Part shown: piece by piece, positions 31,091 to 39,839 of the stretch
Numbering within the stretch: the stretch's first letter is position 1
Layout: every line of letters starts with the position of its first letter
DNA from: Prorocentrum cordatum
Taxonomy: Eukaryota > Sar > Dinophyceae > Prorocentrales > Prorocentraceae
DNA length: 55,000 nucleotides
Direction: 5' to 3'
Assembly: GCA_963575745.1 (NCBI GenBank)
Contig: CAUYUJ010014003.1
Span: forward strand, 1-55,000
Program-made: the position numbers and the translations under genes
Notes under the pieces: generated by a model
What the model saw: only the letters and a program-made list of their open reading frames with translations
Databases searched by the model: none
What the model was told of the DNA's origin: nothing

Positions 31091-31189
31091 CACCCGTCGG
31101 TGTCGTCCTTTTTCTTGGGGTCGGCGGAATGGCATAAACCTCCTGAAGAATTCTTGTCACAAGAAATGTGTCGATCACCCTCCTTTCCT

Positions 31190-31495
31190 CTCTCCGCCCC
31201 GCTCCTCCCTTCCCCACCCCTCCCCTCCCCTCCTAAGCCCCTTCCCTTCCTCCTTCCTCCTCCCTCCTCCTCCTCCTCCTCCTCCTTCTCCTCCTCTGCC
31301 CGCCCTCCCTCCCTCCCTCCCTCCCTCGATTCCTCCCTCCCTCCCTCGATTCCTCCCTCCCTACCTCCCTCCCTCCCTCCCGACCCTCCCCTCGCCTCCG
31401 GCCCCTCCCTCCCTCCCTTCCCCCCCGCCTGCCCCCGTTCTCTCTCTCTCTCTCTCTCGCCTCTCCCTCCTCCCCTCCCTCCCTTGCCACCGCCG
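31190..31495. repeat. Pyrimidine-rich block (CCCT/CCT)
   Basis: Tandem CCCT (31,306-31,380), CCT (31,260-31,290) and TC (31,438-31,460) runs on the plus strand. Confidence 0.9.
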
Positions 31496-31734
31496 GCCGC
31501 TCCGGGAACGGCAGGGGCGCGTCGAACAGCGCGGCCGGGTGCCAGCGGTGGGCCTCGCCAGCCCGCCCCCCCGGAGTGGCGTCGCAGCCGTCGTCGGTCG
31601 GTGGTCGCTGGCCTCGGGAGCCAAGGATCCGAGGGTCGAGGAGCTGGGGCGTCTTGCGGACCCCTGTCGGCATGGACCCCGGGAGGGGTCCGATCTGGTG
31701 GCCAGTCCTGCGTGAGCAGAGGCGGGGAACATGG
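31496..31734. other. Non-repetitive centre between pyrimidine and purine blocks
   Basis: GC-rich sequence of about 240 bp with no gene seen. Strand composition flips across it. Confidence 0.4.
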
Positions 31735-32345
31735 GCGGTGCGAGAGGGGGAGGAGAGAGGGGGCAAGGGGGGATGGAAGAGCAAGCGAAGGGGGCAGGGG
31801 GAGGAACGCCAGGAGCACGAGGACGATGGTGGAGGGAGAGGAGGAAGGAGAGGAGGAAGAGGAAGGGAAACAAATCCGCGAAGTAAGAGGAGGGAGCGGC
31901 CAAAGGAAAAGGGATGATGGGCGGAGGGAGAATAATCGAGATGAAGGGAGGGAGGAGGGGGGAGCACGGAAGAAGGGATGAGGGAGGAAAGGAGGGAGGA
32001 CGGATGGGAGGGCGGGGAGGAGGGGAAGAGGACAGGGGAGAGGATAATGGATGGAGGATGAAGGCGATGCAGAGACATGGAGGACATGCAGGACGGGGAT
32101 GGAGGGGTGGAGCAATGAGCGAGAAGGGAGCAGCCGGGGTGGGATAGAGGAGGGGGAGGACGAGGTGGCACCGAGAAAGGGCTCGCTCGGGAAGAGGGGG
32201 GGAGAATGGCGAGGAAGGACAGGTGGAGGATGAGGAGGAAGATCGACGAGGATCTGGGAGAAGGGGTGACACGTAAGAGAACACAACGAGGAGGAGAACG
32301 AGTTTGGGAAGAGAGGGAGGAAGATAGAGAACAACATGAAGGATG
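31735..32345. repeat. Purine-rich block (GGGA/GGA)
   Basis: About 600 bp of degenerate GAGGGA on the plus strand, the strand opposite to that of 31,190-31,495. Confidence 0.9.
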
Positions 32346-32564
32346 AATATGAGCGCAAGAGAACGTCCTCCTCCTCCTCCACCTCCTCCTCCTCCAACCC
32401 CCCTCCAACCGTTCCGACAAGACGTGCCCAACTCCCCTCGCTGTCCCGTCCAATTTGAGAATACCATCTCCTCTTCTGACGCAACGCCGATGCGCCGACG
32501 TCAGTCGGGGGTTGCTAAAGATACCCCTGGCCCACGGTGCTCCCAGCTTTTCACTCAGTTTTGG

Positions 32565-32690
32565 AGCTCCTGCGGCCCTCAGGGCCTCGTGAGGGATGCT
32601 GTGGAGGCCGTGGGGGGCCTCCTTGGGAATCCTGGGTGCACCTTGGGCCACGCGCACTTCTGGCAGCACCCGAGACAACTGCGCGACCTC
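32565..32690. repeat. Repeat O, copy 1
   Basis: GGGCCTCGTGAGGGATGCTG, GGGGGCCTCCTTGGGAATCC and GCACCTTGGGCCA match 53,140-53,240. Confidence 0.75.
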
Positions 32691-33020
32691 GACGCACGGC
32701 GCGCGCACCGGCAGGCAGCACGGGCCCTCGCGGCCCCGACGAGGCCCACCCGCTCTCTGGGCCCCGCTCTGAGAAGCCCGCATCCTGGAAGGTCGGGTCG
32801 GGCTGGACAATCAAAACGAACCACCTCTGCGGGCAGCCGTCCAGGCTCAGTTGAGGCCAGGCGGGGGAGGCCATGGCCCCTTGGAAGACTCGGGCGTGCA
32901 GCGGCGTGCACAGTGGCCCCCATCTCCACCGACCCAGCAAGAGGGGGATAGAGCGAGGCGAGGGGGGACTCTCCGAACAGGTCGGCCCCGCGCCTCGAGA
33001 CGAGAGCAAGGAGAGGCGCC

Positions 33021-33065
33021 ACCACCACCACCACCACCACCACCACCACCACCACCACCACCACC
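33021..33065. repeat. CAC trinucleotide microsatellite
   Basis: 15 uninterrupted CAC/ACC units; gives poly-H or poly-P. Confidence 0.95.
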
Positions 33066-33429
33066 AGCGCGAGGCTCCAGGAAGGGTCCTCGTGGCGCCA
33101 CCCCTCGCGCGAAACATATCGCATCCCCAGCACGGGGGGTATCGTGGACCCCCTCGCTGGAGGTGGCCCCCCTGGTGGTGGTGGTGGTTGTACTGGTGTC
33201 GCCGTTCCTTCCTCCCATGGGGAGGGGAGGGGGCCTCCTCAGATGGCAGGCCCCGCCAGGGCGGAGGGGTCCTCAGACGGCCGCCCTGCCCCCCCTCCTG
33301 CGTGTCAGCACGCCGCCGCCGAAACGATGACGCCGACGCCGACGGCGGCGGCTCGGCGGCGCCGGTCCACGCCGACGGCGACGCCGACGGCGACGATCCA
33401 ACGTCCGCGCCGAGGACGGCTGTCTATCC

Positions 33430-33571
33430 GACCAGCCATAACTGGGGGAGCTGTGGTCCTTCCCCCCTGGGGGAACCCATCGCCTCGACGATCGATCCCT
33501 CGAGAGGGATGTCGAAATCGATGGATCCACCAGGGGGGTAAGGACCACAGCTCCCCCAGTTGTGGCTGGTC
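33430..33571. mobile_element. Inverted-repeat element, family B copy 2
   Basis: Left GACCAGCCATAACTGGGGGA, right TCCCCCAGTTGTGGCTGGTC. Arms extend through AGCTGTGGTCCTT/AAGGACCACAGCT, about 31 bp. The interior TCGAAATCG matches copy 1. Confidence 0.9.
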
Positions 33572-33634
33572 TGCCTATCTCTACCCCGCTCTCACCAGGA
33601 GGGCGGGGCATCCGCCAGCAGGAGCAGTTGACGG

Positions 33635-33790
33635 CGCGCAGAAGGGGGTGGAGGGAGGGGGGAGGGCTTCTTAGAAGGAGGCTGCTTCTTAGAAGGCGCC
33701 GGCCTTAGATCTATAGATAAGGCCCGCGCCTTCTAAGAGGCAGGGGTGCTTCTAAGAAGCCCTCCCCCCTCCCCCACCCCCTTCTGCGCG
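33635..33790. mobile_element. Near-complete 156-bp palindrome (foldback element)
   Basis: Arms start CGCGCAGAAGGGGGTGGAGG and end CACCCCCTTCTGCGCG. They continue inward through GGAGGGCTTCTTAGAAG / CTTCTAAGAAGCCCTCC, then GGCGCCGGCCTTA / ATAAGGCCCGCGCC, around a centre GATCTATAGAT. With few mismatches the whole element can fold into one hairpin. No coding capacity and no second full copy seen. Confidence 0.85.
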
Positions 33791-33934
33791 TGGCTGGAGC
33801 AGGACCAGAAGGTCGGGGGAGAGACGACTGCAGCAAGCGGCGGCGCGTGTCGTCACGCTCGCTCTCGGCCAACCAGGCTCGGCACGGGCACCGGACGACG
33901 GCGCTGGCGCACGACGGCGGCGGCGCGGGCGGTG

Positions 33935-34180
33935 GCGGCTGGGATCGGCGATGCACCGCCGATGCACCGTCGACAGGCCCCCGATGGCGAAGCCGATCCT
34001 TCCTGGGCGGGCTGGGATGTCGGGCCCTCATCGGCGATGAATGGGCGGTTGTGGGTCGACGCCTACCCCCCATCACGCCACATCACGCCACATCCGTCTG
34101 GATTTGTTTTTTCTCGGGCCACGACTCGGGCCTCAGGGCGACCGTTCGGGACGTTCCTGGCGCCCCCAGAGCGCTCTCGG
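33935..34180. repeat. Dispersed repeat family N, copy 3
   Basis: GGGATCGGCGATGCACCGCC, GATGGCGAAGCCGA, TTCCTGGGCGGGCTGGGATG and ATCGGCGATGAATGGGCG, then a downstream ACTCGGGC...GTTCGGGA extension as in copy 1. Confidence 0.65.
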
Positions 34181-34282
34181 AGATGCGCAGCCGCTGGGAA
34201 GGCACCCCGAGGCTGGGAAGAGCCGTCGAGAACCGACGAGAGCGCCAGAAGCTTCGAGCCTCGAGCCCGACACGTTTAAAGG

Positions 34283-34447
34283 GGGCCTGGGGACACACAA
34301 AGAAGTAGGCACACGACTCCAAGGGTTCCCCTAGATGTTCTGATATTTGCCGGGCTTTCGCCTGCCCCCCCCTCCACTTCCCACAGCTTCCCATACGTTC
34401 CTGGGAGTCGACGTTTCATTGTGTCTGTGCGGTTCTTTTCCTCCTGA
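34283..34447. repeat. Dispersed repeat family G, copy 3
   Basis: GGCCTGGGGACACACAAAG, CCCTCCACTTCCCACA, TTCCTGGGAGTCGACG, TTCATTGTGTCTGTGCGG and CCTCCTGA. The most diverged of the four copies. Confidence 0.75.
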
Positions 34448-35190
34448 ACGTTCCCCCTCTGACGCTGCCCCTGAACGCTTCAAGGGCGAAGAAGAGACAA
34501 CCACAACCGCTGTGATGAGGGCGCCGCCCTTGGGCCACCCCCCAAGCGAACCCTGGTCCTCCCAGCTGTGATGACCCGCGACTGGCGCACCCATGTCGTG
34601 TGCCGCGCCCCAGGTCATCACCACTTGGGGTTCGGGGTCGGCCTCGGGGGGCGCCAAAGGCGGCTCCCTCATCCCAACAATTGCAGCTGCCTGCTCTTCG
34701 CCTCGCCCATGGACGTTGCCCCTGCAACCCTGTATGTGGCGACATCCGAACCGCGCTCTCGCCAACCATCGATTCTTTCGAATCGACGGGATGCGGGGGT
34801 AAGGTTCGGATTTCGCCGCGTGTTCAACGAATTCCGCGCTCCGCCCCCGACGCCCATCGTGTTGCCTGAATCGCTCATCGGCTCGGGCATTGCCCACCAC
34901 GGACGCTGCTCCTGAAGCCGCCGGTCGGAAGAGAGGGTGGGAACATCATGTAGGAAAGCGGATGCAGTCATATCGGGTTCGGGTGCGCCCTCAGAATAAC
35001 AGAAGGCAACAAAAACGCACCGTTCCTTGAAGTCGGAAGGCGCTTCACTGCAAATGAAACCGAGATGGGGCGGAACGCGGCCCAGGCCCCGACACTACCT
35101 CCGCGCGCTGCGCAGAGGGAGACAAGAAGGGTGAGGGAGGAAGGGAGGAATGGAGGAAGGGAGAGACGGCAACCTAACCCGAGGCGCCGC
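34448..35190. other. Spacer, no gene recognised
   Basis: Open frames are present on both strands but none has recognisable motifs. A CTTGAAGTCGGAAGGCG block near 35,025 is shared with 36,394. Confidence 0.4.
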
Positions 35191-35407
35191 TCATCCCGCG
35201 CCTACAGGCTGTTTCAAAACTCTCGCACACGTGGCCGTCACCGTCACCAAGTCCGTGAGTTCCCTGGCTCTGCGCCTGCCGTATTGCTGGCCCGCGCCGG
35301 GGGTGCATGCGTTTGGTCTTGTCGGCGACTTCTGGCGCGTCCTGCTTAAGTTCGTCGGCAACGACTTTACTGGTGAGCTGTTCGCAGCCCGCGGTCGGGC
35401 ATGGTAC

Positions 35408-35619
35408 TCAGTCGAGCCCCAAGAGCGCGAGCATCTCATTAAAGAGATAAGCTGGCGGCAGAGGGCGAGAATGTTGGCCATCAACGAGATAGAGTGCTGG
35501 GCTCGTGGGACTTCAGCAACTCGGTCCGGATTGTGTAAAAGTCGATAGCATCGTGGCGTCCTAGTAATTCCCCTCCGGGTCAAGACCTCATGAGTCACCC
35601 GTGGAAAATGCCAACCCAC

Positions 35620-35652
<33 letters not shown>

Positions 35653-36353
35653 CATATAAATATGTATATATATGTATATATACACATATATACATATACA
35701 CACACGTACATACGTATCTATGTGTATACACATCCCATTGGCATGTGCTGCAATTTTTGAAACTCGCCAAGGCCGTTCGAAAGACGGTCTGGCTGCGCGG
35801 AAAGCTGCCCTCTACGGCCTGCAGCAAAGTGGGCAGAGCGTGCGCACACCTCTCAGCCGCGTCTTCCGCTGCGTCGAACTGCGTACCACAATCGATTGTC
35901 TGCCAGTTGGCGACGATAACCAGCTCCCCGCGACCACGGGGAGAATGTGTTGAATGACCGTCCGCGCGTCGAGCAAAAAGCCTGTCATACACGGCGGTTG
36001 CGATTACCCACTGTGCCCCGTGCCAGGAATAAGCATATACGTGAACGAGGCGCAGTACGCGGGATCGTAGCGAAAGCGTCACTGTAAGTGTTCGCCTGGT
36101 CCGCGCACCTGTCACGCCTGATTACAAGGTCCCCCTGGTATGCGCAGAAGTCTTTGATCGCGTAGCGGTCCACCGAGAAGCCCAGTAGCAGGACGCGGCG
36201 GCTGGGCGAGGCTGGCATGAAATCCGCGGAATGGAAGGCGTCAGCGCAGCAAACGTTGGCGAGGAGGTGTCGGAGCATGGGCCTGGCGTGGCAGATCCGA
36301 GGAATACGATACGCACGCAGAATGCGACAGAGCTTTGAGCCAAGCTGAACCAA
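35408..36353 (-). CDS. Probable SGNH/PC-esterase-like gene, exons or broken frames
   Basis: Minus-strand protein-like segments follow one another in family order but in different frames. First, [19 protein letters not shown] (GFS codons at 36,174-36,182). Then [19 protein letters not shown] and [15 protein letters not shown]...[12 protein letters not shown] (to about 35,750). Then, past a CA/TA microsatellite, [20 protein letters not shown], and last [20 protein letters not shown]...LLGLD with a TGA stop at 35,408-35,410. In SGNH-type esterases a GDS motif near the start and a DxxH near the end carry the catalytic residues; here they appear as GFS and DGQH. The family call rests on this motif order only. 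Frame changes near 36,060-36,130 and near 35,500 may be introns (microsatellite in one) or decay; I could not fix splice sites. The true start is unclear. Confidence 0.45.
35617..35735. repeat. TA/CATA microsatellite, probably intronic
   Basis: Pure TA run at 35,621-35,645, then CATA-like units. It separates two protein-like segments of the minus-strand esterase-like gene. Confidence 0.9.
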
Positions 36354-36391
36354 ACACTAAGAACAACAACAAAAACATAAGCATATCATTT

Positions 36392-36455
36392 TTGAAGTCG
36401 GAAGGCGATTCAAGTAAATTGAGATCTGGGAATCCACTGATGCCTACTTTGCCCA
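36392..36455. repeat. Short dispersed repeat (TTTGAAGTCGGAAGGCGATT)
   Basis: Same motif order as 15,070-15,125, including CTGGGAATCCA. Confidence 0.5.
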
Positions 36456-36469
36456 TGGGCGTTGCCCCT

Positions 36470-36600
36470 TAATGAGCATCGTTGATCCGACCCCTATCCC
36501 CAAGGGAATGGCCATGGCCGGGGCGCACTGACCGATTAACCCCCTTAGATCGGGGTATAGGCAGGTCGCTTCGTGTTTCGAGGGGCATGACGCCCAGCTG
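36470..36600. repeat. Repeat T, copy 1
   Basis: GAGCATCGTTGATCC, CCTATCCCCA, GATCGGGGTATAGGCAGGTC and GTTTCGAGGGG align with 50,400-50,525. In both cases a GAG- or CTC-rich tract follows. Confidence 0.65.
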
Positions 36601-36734
36601 AGGTGGCAAAATGGTGGGGTTCTTTGTGGGGATGGGGATGGGGAGAGGGGTCGGTGAAACGATCCTGATCGGTTCCCCGGGCAACTCCCGAGTCTGGCCG
36701 CCGCAGGGGCACAAGGAGACGGCGAGGACGGGGG

Positions 36735-36790
36735 AGGGGAAGGAGGAGGAGGAGGAGGACGAGGATGAGCAAGAGCGAGGAGGAGGAGGT
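36735..36790. repeat. GAG-rich microsatellite
   Basis: Degenerate GGAGGA on plus. Confidence 0.85.
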
Positions 36791-36947
36791 GCCTCTCCCA
36801 GGTTGCCTTCTGGCTCAAATCTCGAGGCGATGCTGACTTAACCAGGGGGGGCGGGCGGCAAGAAGAGCCGCCTGCGCGCCCCAGACGAATGGCAGCCTCG
36901 CCGTGAACAGCTCCACCGCCTCCGCCGGCAGCCCGGCCAGGGTGGTT

Positions 36948-37262
36948 TCCTCCTCCTCCTCTTCTTCCTCCTCCTCCTGCTCCTCTTTTTCCTCCTCGTC
37001 CAACTCGTCCTCCTCCTCCTCCTCGTTCTCCTCGTTCTCCTCGTTCTCCTCGTCCTCCTCGTCCTCCTCGCCCCCCTCCTCCCCACATCCCTCCTCCTCC
37101 TCCTCCTCCTCCTCCACCTTCTCCACCTTCTCCCCCCCTTCCTCCTCCTTCTCCTTCACACAGCCCTCCTTCTCCTCCTCCTCCTCCTTCTTCTCCCCCC
37201 CTCCTCCTCCTGCTCCTTCACACATCCCTCCTCCTCCTCCTCCTCCTCCTCCTCCTCCTCCT
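36948..37262. repeat. CTC microsatellite, ~315 bp
   Basis: Degenerate CTC/TTC tract with GTTCTC and CCTTCTCC variants. Produces poly-E, poly-S and poly-R frames. Confidence 0.95.
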
Positions 37263-37885
37263 TGAGTTCAGGACGCGTCGGGCCTTGCTGGCTCACCAGA
37301 GGTTCTCGTCAGGAAGAGGGCACTCGATGCGATCCTTCATGCACACGGCCCCCGTAACGAGTCAGCGCATGTTATGCAGGCAGTCGTTCGGGACTCGGAG
37401 GATTGCCCAGGAACACTCGTTGCAGGCGTCGCTGAGGAATCGATGTCCGATCATGTCGACCCCGTATCGTCACCCAATTCAGGCGCAAACGGACTTGTCG
37501 TGCCCTCTCGCGTCGATCACTGTCGTAGCCACTCACGGTGGTCACAATGCAGCCTGTTGTTGTTCAGTGACAGTGAGCGAGCCTTTCCCCGATCTCGACG
37601 CCCTGAGTACGCACTGCTGAAACATGTTGGTTGCCCTCTGCCTCGGCACGCACTGGCGAGTGAGCCAGCTGGTGTACAAGCTGAGCTCGGAAGGCTGAGA
37701 GGTCACGTTCGGCGCAGCGAGGAGGAGGAGGGAGGCCTGCAGGGCGAGGCCGCAGTGGCTCGCAGGCTTCTTCCCGCCCGCGTGGACAGCCAGTACGACG
37801 AAGAGGCAGCGCGGCACATCACGCCCCTGGACAGCAGGCAGCAGGACGCGGAGGCGCTGAGCCCCAGCAACCACCCGACGCGGCG
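37263..37885 (+). other. Possible upstream part of the 37.9-kb pseudogene
   Basis: Open in more than one plus frame. One (37,700-37,860) reads EAAVARRLLPARVDSQYDEE. Another leads directly in frame into the pseudogene start as AEPQQPPDAAMEIRKLYGL. Which frame, if any, was translated cannot be decided. Confidence 0.35.
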
Positions 37886-38520
37886 ATGGAGATTAGGAAA
37901 CTGTACGGCCTGGCGCCCGACACAGTCGACCGTCTTCCGAAGATGGACGCACAGACCGTGGCGAGGCTAGTGCCGATTCTCGTTCGGGCCGTCCTTGGCA
38001 ACACGTGCCAGTTGAGAATGTTGATGACGGCGGCCTTCGCGACCCTCACGATGAGCAAGGAGGCGGCGGTGGTTCAGACAGGGCTGCGCGCTGGCAGGGC
38101 GTACGCGAAGGAGGCGGTGACCAAGAGAGACGCGTTTCTCAAGGACCCGCAGGCCAACCATCCCCCAGATGCCAAATTGGCACCAGCGTGCGTGCAGATG
38201 TTCATGGTGGTTTGCGCGGGGATTCAGGAGGCGGGCGACAGCGTGGGGCAGAGGAACACAGAGGGATGGGAGGCCCAGCAACAGACGCTCGACGCGATCA
38301 CAGACGTGAGCGACAGGGAAATGTTGGTGCGTGGTCGCAGGACGAGGCGTACAAAGAGGGGGCGGCACACTTTACGATGCCTCTGACGGACGGAGCGATG
38401 ATGAAAGCAATGTAAGGTTGCCTGATCCAGCGCGGGGCCAACCACAAAATAGGCTAGGCGCCGAGAAGCAACTTGGAAAGGATACTGCAGCGGGCGATGG
38501 ACCAGTCCGACGAAGCGTAA
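37886..38520 (+). pseudogene. Decayed protein of unknown function: one frameshift, two in-frame stops
   Basis: Begins MEIRKLYGLAPDTVDRLPKM and stays protein-like for about 145 residues, including QLRMLMTAAFATLTMSKEAA, AGRAYAKEAVTKRDAFLKD and DAITDVSDREML. Near 38,325 the sense continues in another frame as AWSQDEAYKEGAAHFTMPLT then DGAMMKAM. It meets TAA at 38,413-38,415, continues as GCLIQRGANHKIG, meets TAG at 38,455-38,457, and ends APRSNLERILQRAMDQSDEA with TAA at 38,518-38,520. Continuity through two stops in one frame argues for a pseudogene rather than splicing. A GTAAGG at 38,412 could instead be a splice donor, but it would not explain the TAG. No domain recognised; mainly helical composition. 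Confidence 0.6.
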
Positions 38521-38589
38521 GGGCATGCAGTCACCCAGTACCTGTCAGAGATCGGTCTCGCTACGTTAACCCACCGGTACATCCATCCT

Positions 38590-38825
38590 CGTCGGGACGT
38601 GGCAAGCGCGGTCAGGATCCCTAAGAGGAGGGTCGTCGCCAGCCACGCTACCGTCTGGACGCAGGAGATGCGGTCAGGATCCCTCTCGAGAGGGTCGGTC
38701 GTCGCTCTCGCCTATGCTAGGACGCGGGGGAAACAGTGGTCTGGATCCCTCGGGAGAGGATCGCTCGTCTACCACGCTGTACTTGGGACGCGGGGAAAAC
38801 AATCAGGACACGTTGGAGGGCCAAT
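38590..38825. repeat. ~63-bp minisatellite, about 3.5 copies
   Basis: GGTCAGGATCCCT-like starts at 38,611, 38,672, 38,738 and 38,801. Units also share GAGAGGNTCG, GTCGTC and GGGACGCGGGG. Confidence 0.85.
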
Positions 38826-38926
38826 CGACAAAATACACTTTTGTACCAACACCATTTTTAGAACGGACCTCGGCGGATGGGGATATGATGTCACCTTCGG
38901 GTTCCTCCTGCTCTGCTGAGAGTGGC

Positions 38927-39118
38927 GTGGATCGCTTGCCTTCTGCAGTCGCTGGGAGTGCAGTGGATCGGGTTCCTCCAGTTGTCGCTGGGAGTGCAGT
39001 GGTTCGTTTGCCTTCTGTTGGTGCTGGGAGCGCAGTGGATCGGGTTCCTCCAGTGGGCGCCGGGGGTGCAGTGGATCGGGTTCCTCCAGTTGTCGCTGAG
39101 AATGCGGTGGATCTTCGG
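38927..39118. repeat. 36-bp minisatellite, about 5.3 copies
   Basis: GTGGATCG-like starts at 38,927, 38,963, 38,999, 39,035, 39,071 and 39,107, exactly 36 bp apart. As a multiple of three it keeps frame, giving 12-residue repeats such as GSAVDRVPPVVA on plus and TGGTRSTALPAP on minus. No flanking domain supports translation. Confidence 0.95.
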
Positions 39119-39417
39119 CCACCTGGACGAGCTGGAGAAGCAGCTCCCCCACGCCTCAGTGTCAGAGAGCTGGTGAGCGTGGCGGCCCGCGGGTGTCCTC
39201 GATACGCCCGAAGTGCGTGTCCCGACCTGGAATTCGCCGTCCGTGTTCGATGGTCGTGGTTGAGCTGGGGCGACTCGGGGCTCCCGCCGTAGGGCCATCT
39301 CACCGCAGAGTCCTCCCGCGCTCAGTAGATCGCACAATCCAAAACATGGCCATCTTTTGAATTAAGCTCGATGTAAGTCGACCTTGGGCCGGACACCGTT
39401 TCGACGCCGCAGCCGCC

Positions 39418-39541
39418 GCCTCCTCCTCCTCCTGCTGCTCCTCTTTCTTCCTCGCACTCCTCCGTCCTCTCTCATACGTCATCTCTCCTCCCCCTCTCCT
39501 CCGTTCCTCCTCCTCCTCCTCCTCCTCCTCCTCCTCCTCCT
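39418..39541. repeat. CTC microsatellite
   Basis: Two tracts (39,418-39,460 and 39,508-39,541) with a degenerate middle. Confidence 0.9.
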
Positions 39542-39839
39542 ACTTCCTGCCTCAGACGAACGCGGTTGGTTACAGTGGTTTTGTACGACTGGCGCTGCGG
39601 GGGCGACGACCAAGAGTGGCCCCTTCCAATCGCAAGGAACCCTTTATCTCGCTGCTACCAACAACTTCTTTGTCGAGGTGCGACTGACTGCCGCTGTATT
39701 ACCACGCCCTACTACCGTCGTCCTGACATCACTGTCGGTTATATCTGCGAATCCGCGAGCAGCGCTTCACAACATTATCCGGTCGAATGATCCAACAATA
39801 TGCATCTGCGATCAGTTGTGACTACCGATGGCGTGAGAA
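39542..39839. other. Spacer, coding status uncertain
   Basis: Two overlapping plus frames are open. One reads LYDWRCGGDDQEWPLPIARN, the other GTLYLAATNNFFVEVRLTAA. Neither was recognised. The right edge TTGTGACTA is shared with the left edge of the second satellite array (TTGTGAGTAACG). Confidence 0.35.

Noticed and set aside
36795-36825. Possible relict of the dinoflagellate spliced leader (GCCTTCTGGCTCAA)
   Set aside because: It matches only part of the known leader with mismatches and is not followed by a gene, so chance is likely.
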